Shown in pieces: positions 17,100 through 26,078 of a stretch of 46,161 bases of DNA. The notes under the pieces are model-generated. The model did not search any database. It had not been told where the DNA came from and saw only the letters and a program-made list of their open reading frames with translations. Both the position numbers and the translations under genes were made by a program. Source of the DNA: an uncultured Nitrospirota bacterium (GTDB lineage: Bacteria; Nitrospinota; Nitrospinia; CAJXCL01); NCBI GenBank assembly GCA_913051775.1, contig CAJXCL010000011.1, positions 1 through 46,161 on the forward strand, in the 5' to 3' direction. The first letter of the stretch is position 1, and each line of letters begins with the position of its first letter.

Positions 17100-17813
17100 A
17101 TGCGGATTCATCTTCTGTGGTTAATCCACATTTATACCGGATTAGGAATTCCTATTGCCGGCCTAACACTATATTACTGCGCTAAAGGAGAAATAAAAAC
17201 TGCTTTCTTTTACATGTTCCTTGCCGTCTTGATTGACGCGACCGATGGTTCGCTTGCCAGACGATTTAATGTTTCAAAAGTTTTGACATCATTTGACGGG
17301 CGAAAACTTGATGATCTGGTAGATTTTCTTAATTACGTGCTGGTCCCTGTAACAATGGCGTTTTTTTTAAAGATTCTTCCGGGAGATAATCTATTTTTTG
17401 GGATAATACCCATTATGGCAAGCGCTTATGGTTTCAGCCAGGTCTCAGCTAAAACAGAAGATGGCTTTTTTTCAGGATTCCCCTCTTATTGGAATTTGGT
17501 GGTTTTTTACCTTTATCTGTTTAAACTTCCAACTTTCTTAAATATTATGATATTTATCTTATTTTCAGGGGCAGTTTTTATGCCAATCAAATATATTGTG
17601 CCATTTAAAACAAAACCATTTGCCAGGGTAACGAATATTTTTTGTGCTGTATGGTGTCTTAATTTATTCGCAATCTATGTTTTTTTTCAAAACCCTCCAG
17701 CATGGCTTGTTATGCTTTCCACAGCATTCCCTTTTTATTATGCAGGGCTTTCAGTTTATTTACATTTCTCAAAATCAGGGGATCCGCAACCTAAAAGGAG
17801 AAATAACTACTAA
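17100..17813 (+). CDS. pcs: CDP-alcohol phosphatidyltransferase, probably phosphatidylcholine synthase-like
   Basis: 237 residues, about seven to eight membrane segments. The family motif D-G-x2-A-R-x8-G-x3-D-x3-D is present as DGSLARR followed by FDGRKLDDLVDF. The GRKLDDLVDFLNYVLVPV wording and the later GFPSYWNLVVFYLYLF block match phosphatidylcholine synthases, which join CDP-diacylglycerol and choline directly, better than PssA or PgsA. The substrate assignment is inference. The tail overlaps nothing downstream; the neighbour on the other strand converges with it. Confidence 0.75.
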   Translation: MRIHLLWLIHIYTGLGIPIAGLTLYYCAKGEIKTAFFYMFLAVLIDATDGSLARRFNVSKVLTSFDGRKLDDLVDFLNYVLVPVTMAFFLKILPGDNLFFGIIPIMASAYGFSQVSAKTEDGFFSGFPSYWNLVVFYLYLFKLPTFLNIMIFILFSGAVFMPIKYIVPFKTKPFARVTNIFCAVWCLNLFAIYVFFQNPPAWLVMLSTAFPFYYAGLSVYLHFSKSGDPQPKRRNNY

Positions 17814-17853
17814 GAAAATCTTGAATTTGGGTTAAGAGGCAGGGTCAACGAGT

Positions 17854-18462
17854 TTACTGTAAATGAGGACCTCTATTTTTAAATGAAGAAAGATCAGTAA
17901 ATTTGGCATTAATAGGAAGTTTACCCTTTCTGATTGCCTCGCTAAGAAAGTCCGGGAAAAACCGATCACATTCATTAAGATATTTTAAAACAGAAATAGC
18001 CCAGTATTTTTCGTTGGGAGTTTGGATTATGGCAATGTTTTTGTCGGCATAATTTTCTTGAATTAATTTTTCTCCCTTTGATAAAGAAACGGTTTTCTTA
18101 AAATTAATAGACAATGGCCTTAAAGGGTCAACATTCAACACCTCAAGACCCTTTAACTCATCTGGAATATCATCATCAACAAGCTCCTCTATGGGGATAG
18201 GCGCAATATTTCCGTAAGACCGACCAGCATAATCTCCATGTTCAGCAACAGAAACAATATAAGTGGCAGAGTCTAATATCCTCACATGCTGTGCATATCC
18301 CTCTCTGATAATCATATTACATTTATTGGGTCCAAAAACAACAAAGTCCCAATGTCCGCGAGTTAACTCCAACTGGCGTTGCACAATATTAGTCCCTTCT
18401 ACAACCTTGTCTATTTTTTTTAACATTTTACTGTCTTTGGGCTGTAGTTCTACCTTTGGCAT
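17854..18462 (-). CDS. Hypothetical soluble protein
   Basis: 202 residues, not recognised. No signal peptide or membrane segment; it is acidic in the middle (EELVDDDIPDELKG) and contains RGHWDFVVFGPNKCNMIIREGY and SVAEHGDYAGRSYGNIAP, which look like structured beta-rich segments. A strong GGGAGG Shine-Dalgarno lies 9-10 nt before the ATG at 18462, which supports real translation. It is convergent with the phosphatidyltransferase gene and apparently monocistronic. Confidence 0.7.
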   Translation of the reverse strand: MPKVELQPKDSKMLKKIDKVVEGTNIVQRQLELTRGHWDFVVFGPNKCNMIIREGYAQHVRILDSATYIVSVAEHGDYAGRSYGNIAPIPIEELVDDDIPDELKGLEVLNVDPLRPLSINFKKTVSLSKGEKLIQENYADKNIAIIQTPNEKYWAISVLKYLNECDRFFPDFLSEAIRKGKLPINAKFTDLSSFKNRGPHLQ

Positions 18463-18629
18463 AAGCTTATAAACCTCCCATTTAAATCTACCTTAAAATA
18501 TCTATTGTATCACAACAACTTTAAGCCGCAAACAAAAAGAAATATGATATTCCAAATGGCAATCACTAAATAACAAATAAATAACAAATAAATAACAATA
18601 TTCAATTTCAAATTACTCAAACAACCCTT

Positions 18630-18672
18630 CGGCAAGCTCAGGATGACAAAGATTGTCATGGTTAGCTTGCCG
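18630..18672. repeat. Long perfect-arm hairpin of the CTTCGGCAAGCTCA repeat family
   Basis: CGGCAAGCT pairs with AGCTTGCCG (9 bp) and, inside it, ATGACAA pairs with TTGTCAT (7 bp), giving a two-tier 43-nt stem-loop. The flanks (18560-18600) are low-complexity AAATAACAAATAAATAAC. It resembles the element at 4695-4730. It could act as a bidirectional terminator between the divergent genes or be a REP-like element. Confidence 0.65.
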
Positions 18673-18816
18673 AGCCATGGTAATTGAGATTTATTTTTTT
18701 TCGATTTTGTGATTTGTGGTTTCATATTTTATAGTCTTGACAAGGAGTTTAGGCTGCCAGTATGATATTTTTCTCATTTATCTTATTGAGTACAAAAAAC
18801 GAAGAGTTGAAATCAA

Positions 18817-18939
18817 ATGAAAACTAAAGGAATTGATTTAATGATTGGAAGAATTAATATTTGTTCAGCCACGCTGAAATACCCCACATGGTATCTTGTT
18901 TACCCATATCCACTGTCAAATATTTTAGAGGGAAAGTAA
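18817..18939 (+). CDS. Possible 40-residue leader ORF
   Basis: ATG at 18817 to TAA at 18937-18939, starting MKTKGIDLMIGRINICSATL. Its stop overlaps the start of the next gene as TAATG, the classic coupling arrangement. There is no known homologue that I recognise and no good Shine-Dalgarno, so it may be chance. Confidence 0.25.
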   Translation: MKTKGIDLMIGRINICSATLKYPTWYLVYPYPLSNILEGK

Positions 18940-19433
18940 TGTCGTTGATAAAATATGGAATTAAAGAAGGGAAAGAGATAATAGAGGCCGGGTCTGAACA
19001 AGCTTCTTTTCAGATTGGTATTGCAAAAAAAAAGTTGAAAATTTATAGAATTCAAAAAAAGATAGAAATTGAGATGACCAAGCTGGGAGAAATACTCTAT
19101 AATTTTTTTCAACAAAACAGGAAAGACATTAAAAATGACAAACAAGTTACCGGTCTGGTGGAGTCAATAAAAAAGCAAAAAGAAGAGATAAAAAAAACAG
19201 AACAGGAAATTGCGGACATTCAAAGTAATTCTGAGGGTTCAAAAGAAAAACTGTGCGACTCTGGTAAAAACATATTTGAAAAGATTAAAAAGGGGTTGAA
19301 TCTAAGCGGTGAAATAACGGAAAGTGCAGATACCCAATCAAAACCATCCTTACAACAAAAGGCATCCGATGTTGAAAAAGAAAAAAAGGGTAAAAAAGTT
19401 AAAAAAACCTCAAAAGAAAAACCTTTACTATGA
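18939..19433 (+). CDS. Coiled-coil hypothetical protein
   Basis: 164 residues from the ATG at 18939, which has GAGGGAAAG just upstream. A longer reading from 18861 has no such support. It is highly charged and helical: residues ~25-100 (KKKLKIYRIQKKIEIEMTKL, then VESIKKQKEEIKKTEQEIAD) form a predicted coiled coil, and the C-terminus is lysine-rich and disordered. No membrane segment. The stop overlaps the LapA-like gene's ATG (ATGA), so the two are coupled. Function unknown; a cytoplasmic partner of the membrane-bound LapA-like protein is a reasonable guess only. Confidence 0.7.
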   Translation: MSLIKYGIKEGKEIIEAGSEQASFQIGIAKKKLKIYRIQKKIEIEMTKLGEILYNFFQQNRKDIKNDKQVTGLVESIKKQKEEIKKTEQEIADIQSNSEGSKEKLCDSGKNIFEKIKKGLNLSGEITESADTQSKPSLQQKASDVEKEKKGKKVKKTSKEKPLL

Positions 19434-19738
19434 CTCCCTTAAAATTAATTCTTTGGATGATAATCTTGATAGTAATAGGGGCCTTTTCTGTCCAAAACCT
19501 GCAGGCCATAGAGTTAAAATATTATAATTTTAACTTCGAGTTAAAAACAATATTGACTCCTCTCGTAGTAGTGTTATTGAGTTCCTTGTTCTGCGGTTTT
19601 TTTCTGGCATCTCTATTTGGAATAGTTGATAATATACGTCTGAAAAATATTATCCGTAAACAAAACCATACGATTAAAAATTTAGATCAGAAAATTGCAA
19701 AAATCACTTTAAATTCTCCTCAATCTTCCGAGGAATAA
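19430..19738 (+). CDS. LapA (DUF1049)-domain membrane protein
   Basis: 102 residues with two membrane helices (about 4-24 and 41-65) and a short helical cytoplasmic tail (IRKQNHTIKNLDQKIAKI). The VQNLQAIELKYYNFNFEL segment between the helices is typical of LapA/DUF1049, the family of E. coli LapA that, with LapB, tunes LpxC and lipid A synthesis. It starts with ATG overlapping the previous gene's stop. lpxK lies 3.6 kb downstream on the other strand. Intact. Confidence 0.82.
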   Translation: MTPLKLILWMIILIVIGAFSVQNLQAIELKYYNFNFELKTILTPLVVVLLSSLFCGFFLASLFGIVDNIRLKNIIRKQNHTIKNLDQKIAKITLNSPQSSEE

Positions 19739-19745
19739 AAATAAT

Positions 19746-20765
19746 ATGAAAGATTTAAATTATTTAAACAAAATTTGGAAAAGAGGAACAGATTTTTTAG
19801 GAGTTAAGTACTCTATCTTGTGCGGCGCCATGTCCTGGGTCAGTGAATCCAGCCTGGTAGCCGCTGTTTCAAATAGCGGCGGTTTTGGTATCATTGCTGC
19901 CGCTAACATGCCGGGGGATATCCTTGCGGCTGAAATTGACAAAACCTTTAAAAAAACAAAATATAATTTTGGCGTTAATATTATTACAGTAACTCCTTAT
20001 CTAAAAGATCAGTTAGATGTTGCTCTTCAAAAAGAAGTTACACACATTTTTTTTGGAGGAGGTATTCCTAATGGAAAAGACATACAAAGAGTTAAAGAGG
20101 CCGGCTCAAAGGTGATCTGTTTTGCCCCAACAATTTCCCTAGCCAAGCGAATGATTCGGCACGGTGTAGACGCTCTTATTATTGAAGGAAATGAAGCGGG
20201 AGGGCATATAGGACCCATCTCCACGTCATTGCTTGTTCAGGAAATCATATTAAATATTAAAGAAGTTCCTGTTTTTGTTGCCGGAGGAATTGCCACCGGT
20301 GAAATAATAGCTCATTACCTCACACTTGGTGCCGCAGGCTGCCAGCTTGGAACCCGGTTTGTAGCGGCAGAAGAATGTATAGCGCATGACAAGTTTAAAC
20401 AAGTATTTCTTAAAGCAAAATCAAGAGATGCGGTCGTTACAGCCCAGTTTGACCCGATACTTCCTGTTATTCCAGTTCGCGCTATCGTGAACGAAGGCAC
20501 CAGGGATTATAATGAATTACAATTAAAATATCTTCAGGAAGTTAAAGCAAAAAAAATCAAACCAACCGAGGCACAATTAAAACTAGAGGAGTTCTGGCTG
20601 GGGTCTTTGAGAAGAGCTGTTATTGAAGGAGATGTCGAGAAGGGATCCCTTATGGCAGGACAGAGTGTTGGGATGGTAAAATCTGTTCAACCTACCGCTG
20701 AAATCATGGAAGAACTAGTTACCTCAGCAGAAAACAAACTGAAAGCAATGTATAATGGTCAATAG
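19746..20765 (+). CDS. FMN-dependent nitronate monooxygenase / enoyl-ACP reductase (FabK-like)
   Basis: 339 residues, TIM-barrel flavoprotein. GAMSWVSESSLVAAVSNSGG is the N-terminal FMN-barrel motif, IIEGNEAGGHIG the central conserved loop, VFVAGGIATGEII and AAGCQLGTRFVA the phosphate-binding strands. The family includes nitronate monooxygenase and FabK, which share this fold. Sequence alone does not separate them, although the ~340-residue length is near both. Its 3' end overlaps argC by 11 bp, so it is cotranscribed with an arginine gene without obvious metabolic link. Confidence 0.85.
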   Translation: MKDLNYLNKIWKRGTDFLGVKYSILCGAMSWVSESSLVAAVSNSGGFGIIAAANMPGDILAAEIDKTFKKTKYNFGVNIITVTPYLKDQLDVALQKEVTHIFFGGGIPNGKDIQRVKEAGSKVICFAPTISLAKRMIRHGVDALIIEGNEAGGHIGPISTSLLVQEIILNIKEVPVFVAGGIATGEIIAHYLTLGAAGCQLGTRFVAAEECIAHDKFKQVFLKAKSRDAVVTAQFDPILPVIPVRAIVNEGTRDYNELQLKYLQEVKAKKIKPTEAQLKLEEFWLGSLRRAVIEGDVEKGSLMAGQSVGMVKSVQPTAEIMEELVTSAENKLKAMYNGQ

Positions 20766-21795
20766 AGTTGGTATTGCCGGTGGCAGTGGATATACAGGAA
20801 TAGAATTAATCAGAATATTGCTGGGACATCCGGAGGTTGAAATTGCTTTTATTACTTCAGAAAAAAATGCTGGACAAAAGGTGTCCTCGGTTTTGCCGTC
20901 ATTCAGCAAAATATTGAACCTGGATTTTATCTCTGTTGATCAAGGGTTAAAGCAGTCATGCGATCTTGTCTTTGTCGCCCTTCCCCATAAAACCGCAATG
21001 TCTGTGGTCCCCTCTTTTTTAAAAAATTGCGGTAAGGTCATTGACTTCAGCGCGGATTACCGCTTGAAAGATACCTCAGTTTATGAAGAATGGTACTCGA
21101 CAAAGCACACCAGCCCGGAATTATGCAAAACTGCTGTCTATGGCTTACCTGAGTTAAATGAAGAAAAGATAAAATCCGCATCACTTGTAGCAAACCCGGG
21201 ATGCTATTCCACCAGCATTATTTTAGCGATCGCTCCTCTTATTAATGAGAAACTAATTGATCTCAAATCAATTATTGTAGATTCCAAATCAGGAATTTCA
21301 GGAGCCGGGAAAACATCTGATCCGCTTTATTCTTTTCCGGAAAGAAATGACAGCATGGCGGCATATAATGTGGCCTGTCATAGACATATTCCTGAAATTG
21401 AGCAGGAACTTTTATCACTGAGTGGTTCAACTATTCATATTACTTTTACTCCTCAATTAGTGCCCATGATCCGGGGCATACTCAGCAATATTTATGCTGA
21501 TCTGAAGCAATTGCTTCCTGGGAAAGATATTATAAATCTCTACAAATCTTTTTATAATGGAAAACCGTTTATCCGCATAGGGGAAACAGGAAAGGCTGCA
21601 GATACTAAAAATGTAAAAGGGTCTAATTATTGTGATTTATCTGTTCATATTGATAATCGAAATCAAAGAATAATTATTTCCTCTGCAATTGATAATCTTG
21701 TAAAAGGGGCGTCCGGTCAGGCTGTACAAGATATGAACCTCATGCTTGGTTTTGATGAACAAACCGGTTTACAATTTCCATCTTTATTTCCTTAA
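20755..21795 (+). CDS. argC: N-acetyl-gamma-glutamyl-phosphate reductase
   Basis: 346 residues. It reduces N-acetylglutamyl phosphate to the semialdehyde with NADPH in arginine synthesis. The Rossmann motif GIAGGSGYTGIEL is at the N-terminus, the active-site cysteine in NPGCYST at about 148-154, and HRHIPEIEQEL is the conserved histidine segment. The start overlaps the FabK/NMO gene by 11 bp. argH is elsewhere in the window (8842), so arginine genes are dispersed. Intact. Confidence 0.97.
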   Translation: MVNRVGIAGGSGYTGIELIRILLGHPEVEIAFITSEKNAGQKVSSVLPSFSKILNLDFISVDQGLKQSCDLVFVALPHKTAMSVVPSFLKNCGKVIDFSADYRLKDTSVYEEWYSTKHTSPELCKTAVYGLPELNEEKIKSASLVANPGCYSTSIILAIAPLINEKLIDLKSIIVDSKSGISGAGKTSDPLYSFPERNDSMAAYNVACHRHIPEIEQELLSLSGSTIHITFTPQLVPMIRGILSNIYADLKQLLPGKDIINLYKSFYNGKPFIRIGETGKAADTKNVKGSNYCDLSVHIDNRNQRIIISSAIDNLVKGASGQAVQDMNLMLGFDEQTGLQFPSLFP

Positions 21796-21823
21796 AAAAT
21801 TAACTGCATAGAAAATTTTTTTT

Positions 21824-21905
21824 GGACGCAGATGAACGCAGATTTTTAGGATTAATAAAAATTAAAAATAGTATTATCTGCGTGTATCTGCGAAAATCCG
21901 CGCCC
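21824..21905. repeat. GGACGCAGATGAACGCAGAT interspersed repeat
   Basis: GGACGCAGATGAACGCAGATTT on the left and ATCTGCGTGTATCTGCGAAAATCCGCGCCC on the right form an imperfect inverted repeat around a short AT spacer. The CGCAGAT unit occurs twice on each side. It sits between argC and trpS. From memory, such CGCAGAT-type intergenic elements occur in several environmental proteobacterial and related genomes; I cannot verify that here. Confidence 0.75.
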
Positions 21906-21919
21906 TATTTATTAAAAAA

Positions 21920-22906
21920 ATGAGTGAAAAGAAAAGAATTTTATCCGGCATACAACCTTCGGGCAGGCTTCATCTGGGAAATTATTTTGGAATGATGAAG
22001 CGGATGATTGAATACCAGGACAAGGAAGACCTTTTTTGTTTCCTGGTAAATTACCATGCTTTGACTACTATATCGAACGGTAACAAGTTGAGGAAAGAAA
22101 CCCTCAGCGCTGCTATGGACTTTTTGGCCCTGGGCATTGATCCGGAAAAGTCTTACTTCTGGGTTCAGTCTGATATCCCGGAAGTTACGGAACTAACCTG
22201 GATATTATCCAATGTAACCCCACTGGGCTTATTGGAGCGATGCCATTCTTACAAAGATAAAGTTGCGAGGGGTATTTCCCCAAGTCATGGACTCTTTGCT
22301 TACCCGGTATTAATGGCGGCGGATATATTAATATTCCAGTCTAATATCGTTCCTGTCGGAAAAGATCAAAAACAGCATGTAGAGGTTGCGCGAGATATTG
22401 CTATCAAGTTCAACAATACCTACGGTGATACCTTTGTAATTCCTGAGGAAGAAATTCAACAAGATTTGGCAACTGTTCCGGGACTGGACGGGCAGAAAAT
22501 GGCGAAAAGCTATGATAATACAGTAGAAATTTTCGCGGACGAGAAAACGATGAAGCAAAAAGTTATGAGCATTGTTACTGATTCCACCCCGGTAGATCAG
22601 CCTAAAAACCCTGAAACATGCAACCTTTTTGCTATTTATAAGCTTTTTGCGAATGAAGATCAAGTTAAAGAGCTGGATGATAAATACCGCAACAAACCGC
22701 TGAAATATTCCGAGATTAAGAAAGAACTCTTTGGAATGATCTGGGAATATTTTGCTGAAGCCCGTCAGGAAAGAAAAAAATACGAGAATTCTCCCGGAGA
22801 TGTAATTAATATTTTAAAAAAGGGCGCGGGAAAAGCCCGTAAAATTGCCGGTAACACTCTCCAGCAAATCCTTAAAGCGGTGGGACTTAATTATTTCGAT
22901 TTTTAA
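21920..22906 (+). CDS. trpS: Tryptophan--tRNA ligase
   Basis: 328 residues, normal length for a bacterial class I TrpRS. The HIGH motif is GRLHLGNYFG near residue 17 and the KMSKS motif is KMAKSYDN near residue 194. SGIQPSG at the N-terminus and the DIPEVTEL substrate region also fit. It charges tRNA-Trp. The gene is intact and no T-box leader is visible upstream; the preceding 125 bp is the repeat above. Confidence 0.97.
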   Translation: MSEKKRILSGIQPSGRLHLGNYFGMMKRMIEYQDKEDLFCFLVNYHALTTISNGNKLRKETLSAAMDFLALGIDPEKSYFWVQSDIPEVTELTWILSNVTPLGLLERCHSYKDKVARGISPSHGLFAYPVLMAADILIFQSNIVPVGKDQKQHVEVARDIAIKFNNTYGDTFVIPEEEIQQDLATVPGLDGQKMAKSYDNTVEIFADEKTMKQKVMSIVTDSTPVDQPKNPETCNLFAIYKLFANEDQVKELDDKYRNKPLKYSEIKKELFGMIWEYFAEARQERKKYENSPGDVINILKKGAGKARKIAGNTLQQILKAVGLNYFDF

Positions 22907-22935
22907 TGAAGTAGTACTTTTTAAAGAGACTAAAT

Positions 22936-23355
22936 ATGCTAAACAGATTAAAAGATAGATATTTTATATGTTTATTTCGATATATTGTATTAGCCGTAGC
23001 CTTGTCATCTTTATTATTAACAGGGTGTCTTCCCAAAAGAGTTCCAACACAACCTGAAATAGCGAATATTTGTAATGATGAGAGGGAATTAGCAAAAAAA
23101 GCAGCGATTGAAAATATTGAATACATAGTTGTTTTTGATACGAAGCATACTATAAAAAATAATCAGCCCTATAAAGAATTCGAACAAAAACTCAGAATAT
23201 TTAACATGGAAGAGCTTCATAAATTATTAGATAATTTTAGTGCTTTAGTTGATTATATAGATTGTATGCACAGTGCTTATGGGGTTAAAGGAGAAGAAGA
23301 AGAATACGATTTTGATGAAGTTAATAGAAATGCCGATATTCTTAAATTGGAATAG
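22936..23355 (+). CDS. Small predicted lipoprotein
   Basis: 139 residues. The signal peptide ends in the lipobox LLTG-C (Cys31), so it should be lipidated and anchored in the envelope. The mature part is a mixed helical region (IEYIVVFDTKHTIKNN, then ELHKLLDNFSALVDYIDCM) ending in acidic EEEEYDFDEV. Not a family I recognise. It follows trpS closely on the same strand and converges with lpxK. Confidence 0.6.
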   Translation: MLNRLKDRYFICLFRYIVLAVALSSLLLTGCLPKRVPTQPEIANICNDERELAKKAAIENIEYIVVFDTKHTIKNNQPYKEFEQKLRIFNMEELHKLLDNFSALVDYIDCMHSAYGVKGEEEEYDFDEVNRNADILKLE

Positions 23356-23364
23356 GAGTTTTTC

Positions 23365-24471
23365 TTAACTTAACACCTTAATGCAGGAAAAAAGCGCTTT
23401 CCGAAACTTTTCCTCTCCTTTGGTAAATTCGATTTTCATCATAACCGTCCATATTAAAGGAAAAGTCGAAGCTACCTCTTTTATTTTTACGCTATCTTTT
23501 TGTGTGGTAAGAATAAAATCCGCTTTTAGAATTTCAGCGGTTTTGTACAAAGATTGAATATCACCTGCTTTATAAAAATAGTGGTCAGGAAAATACTTGT
23601 AATGCACTATCTCTGCTCCGTACTGTTCAACCCTCTTTCTAAAAGAACCCGGCTCCCCTATCCCGCAGAACAGCACGACTTTTTTTTTGTTTAATTCTTC
23701 CGGAGAAATTTTTTTTTGATCGTTTACACGAACAATCTTATCAAAAGTGTGAATGGTTTTCAGTTTAAGAATATCTTTTCTTACAGGTAAGTTTTCGCAA
23801 CAGTTGTCCGGGGCTTCATCAGAATGGGTGTAAAGAATCATATCAGCACGTTGTAAAGCAGAAACAGGTTCCCGGAACGACCCGGCAGGGAAAATATTGC
23901 TATTTCCCTGAAATTTCACGCAGTTAAGCAATACAATATTTAGATCTCTCGCTAAAGACAAATGCTGAAAGCCGTCGTCTAAAATAATGACATCCGGTTT
24001 ATATTTTTCAATAGCGACTTTACCTGCCTGAAATCGTTTTTTTCCAACGATTACCGGTACAGTCGGGTTATTTTCTGCTAAAAAATATGGCTCATCTCCT
24101 GCTTCTCCCGGCTTCAGCAAAATATTTTCACCATCTGAAACTATGGCAATAGAGGTTTTAGAAGATCTACCGTAACCTCGAGATAAGACGGCCGGTTTGA
24201 ATCCCTTATCAATAAAAAAACGAGCGATATATTCAACAACAGGTGTCTTGCCTGTTCCACCAAGTGTTAAGTTCCCAACACTAATAACAGGATATCCCAA
24301 TTTATTTGTTTTGAAAATACCGGTTTTGAATAAGAAAAGGCGAGCTTGAACTATCAATAAATAAGCAAGAGAAAGAGGATGTAACAAAATGAAAAGAGGA
24401 TGAAAAGGGTGGAGCTTTGTCTTTCCGTTCAATATGTCTGCAAAGTATCGTCTCAAAAATTGACCTTTCAA
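23365..24471 (-). CDS. lpxK: Tetraacyldisaccharide 4'-kinase
   Basis: 368 residues, an inner-membrane P-loop kinase that adds the 4'-phosphate to lipid A precursor. A hydrophobic N-terminal helix ([17 protein letters not shown]) is followed by Walker [13 protein letters not shown] near residue 67, AVLSRGYGR and [10 protein letters not shown]. It implies an LPS-bearing outer membrane. The other lipid A genes are not nearby; the nearest envelope gene is the LapA-like one. Intact. Confidence 0.95.
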   Translation of the reverse strand: MKGQFLRRYFADILNGKTKLHPFHPLFILLHPLSLAYLLIVQARLFLFKTGIFKTNKLGYPVISVGNLTLGGTGKTPVVEYIARFFIDKGFKPAVLSRGYGRSSKTSIAIVSDGENILLKPGEAGDEPYFLAENNPTVPVIVGKKRFQAGKVAIEKYKPDVIILDDGFQHLSLARDLNIVLLNCVKFQGNSNIFPAGSFREPVSALQRADMILYTHSDEAPDNCCENLPVRKDILKLKTIHTFDKIVRVNDQKKISPEELNKKKVVLFCGIGEPGSFRKRVEQYGAEIVHYKYFPDHYFYKAGDIQSLYKTAEILKADFILTTQKDSVKIKEVASTFPLIWTVMMKIEFTKGEEKFRKALFSCIKVLS

Positions 24472-24977
24472 TATGTTTTTTTATTCAATTATATACAGAA
24501 ACTGAATGTCTGAAAAGGATTATAATTTCTTAAGTCAAGGGACAAAAGAAGGGGTTAAGTTCATTAACTATTTTATCGGGGTTGTGATTACAAAAAATTA
24601 GTTTTTGGAAGTGCCCACAAGTTATTAGATTTAAAATTTATAATTCTAAATCTCTTCTATCTTAGGTAAATATCTTTTCCCCGGCTTCCATCTATGCGTC
24701 CAGTTCCAAATAGAGCACTCACTAACAGCAATAATCTTTGCTACATCTTTTTGCATTAAACCTAAACCTATTCTTCTCTTTCTTATATGCTTACCCATAT
24801 TTTTATGGTTTTTAGGAAAATCTTTTTCTGGAAGGAAATTTAAAAGTGATATAATATATGTTAATCAAGAGAATTTATGGAGATGTAAATTCTAAAAGAA
24901 TTACTTTCGGACCCTATTTGCTTTAAATGTTATAGGAGAAAGTAGATGGGAATCTAATATTAGTTATGGCAGGACGT
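24472..24977. other. 506-bp gap with an HTH remnant
   Basis: Apart from the broken HTH gene (24646-24798, minus), I see no gene. The sequence is strongly AT-rich and would have to hold the promoter of the Kelch gene, for which no clear consensus is visible. Confidence 0.4.
24646..24798 (-). pseudogene. Truncated XRE-type helix-turn-helix protein
   Basis: A 50-residue frame reading MGKHIRKRRIGLGLMQKDVA, then KIIAVSECSIWNWTHRW and YLPKIEEI. This is the core of a common XRE HTH family whose members continue N-terminally with a PKNPKTLGEHIRKRR-type block; upstream codons here read FLPEKDFPKNHKN in the same frame but meet a stop before a start. The C-terminal FLGY-type end is also missing. Helix-turn-helix residues (KDVAKIIAVSECSIWNW) are intact. 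Probably a relic of a regulator gene. Confidence 0.55.
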
Positions 24978-25955
24978 ATGAAACGTACTATCTTGAAAAT
25001 AATCAGCGGTACGATTTTCATTACAATTCCCGTGATATATTCCACCGCATTAGGCCAGAGTTTGGGGAGCTGGTTCATCAGTGCACCGGCACCAACAAAG
25101 CGAACCGAGGTGGCCGTGGCTGCCATAGGAAAAAGAATTTATGTTGCAGGCGGCTTTGGCAGCCTTGGAGTTACCTCACGAGTAGAAGAATACGATATAA
25201 TGACGGATCGCTGGCGAGAGGTATCCCCCATGCCCAGACGTTTACATCATGCCGGCATAGGGGTATTGAACGGAAAACTTTACGTCATTGGGGGTTTTGG
25301 AGGAACTTTCTCATGGACACCTTCCAACGCAATTTATGAGTATGACCCTGTCACCGATCGCTGGAAGACCAGAAGTCCAATGCCTACTGCTCGAGGGGCT
25401 CTTGCGGTCGGGATCCATCAGGGTAACTTGTATGCTATAGGAGGATACGCTAATGGCAGGAACGTTTCCGCTAATGAATGGTATGATCCACAAGAAAATA
25501 GATGGGAATCCAGGGCTCCTCTGCCGACAGCCAGGGATCATCTTGCTGTGGCGGTTGTTGCAGACACCATTTTTGCCATAGGCGGAAGGTTCAAATCCTC
25601 TTATGCCCGGAATCTGGACACCCATGAGACATATGATATCAAAAAGAACCAATGGGTTAAGAAACCTCCACTGCCTACTCCACGCAGTGGCATTGCCGCC
25701 GCGACATTGCGGGGTAAGATATTTATTTTTGGTGGAGAGGCTCCAAATGGGACATTTAACCTAAATGAGGCATATGACCCACGCACGGAACAATGGACAA
25801 CCATGGCGCCAATGCCCACATCACGTCACGGATTAGGGGCGACCGTCATAGGAGATAGTATCTATGTGATTGGTGGAGGTCCAAAGCCAGGTGGGTCTTT
25901 GAGCAATGTCAACGAGGTATTCACTTTACCAGATCAACAACCTCTCGGCCGTTAA
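24978..25955 (+). CDS. Secreted six-bladed Kelch-repeat protein
   Basis: About 325 residues from the ATG at 24978, preferred over 24966 because AGGA sits just before it. A signal peptide (ILKIISGTIFITIPVIYSTALGQ) is followed by six Kelch repeats, each with a GG doublet and a spaced Y/W pair: starting IYVAGGFG, LYVIGGFGG, LYAIGGYANG, IFAIGGRFK, IFIFGGEAPNG and IYVIGGGPKP. It should fold as a six-bladed beta-propeller, exported. Base composition is visibly richer in G+C than its neighbours, and isolated placement among repeats suggests horizontal acquisition. Binding partner unknown. Confidence 0.85.
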   Translation: MKRTILKIISGTIFITIPVIYSTALGQSLGSWFISAPAPTKRTEVAVAAIGKRIYVAGGFGSLGVTSRVEEYDIMTDRWREVSPMPRRLHHAGIGVLNGKLYVIGGFGGTFSWTPSNAIYEYDPVTDRWKTRSPMPTARGALAVGIHQGNLYAIGGYANGRNVSANEWYDPQENRWESRAPLPTARDHLAVAVVADTIFAIGGRFKSSYARNLDTHETYDIKKNQWVKKPPLPTPRSGIAAATLRGKIFIFGGEAPNGTFNLNEAYDPRTEQWTTMAPMPTSRHGLGATVIGDSIYVIGGGPKPGGSLSNVNEVFTLPDQQPLGR

Positions 25956-25975
25956 CCAAAAAAAGAAGAAATAGC

Positions 25976-26065
25976 GGGAGCACCCCACGGGCACTTCCTT
26001 TGGGCGCGCTGAAAGGGTTATATAGGGATGTTTGCCCTTGCCTGCCCCGTGGCGCGAATGCTATT
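25976..26065. repeat. GC-rich imperfect inverted element after the Kelch gene
   Basis: CCCCACGGGCACTTCCTTTGGGCGCGC and, inverted, GCGCCACGGGGCAGGCAAGGGC bracket a short AT-rich centre (GGGTTATATAGGGATG), so the element forms a rough stem of about 20 bp with bulges. It ends near ATTCGGGGACATCCTACT. G+C is far above the window average. It resembles a REP- or MITE-like element; family not identified. Confidence 0.5.
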
Positions 26066-26078
26066 CGGGGACATCCTA

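Noticed and set aside
18510-18725. 71-codon frame on the minus strand
   Set aside because: It reads through the CTTCGGCAAGCTCA hairpin and AAATAAC low-complexity sequence. Repeat-derived.
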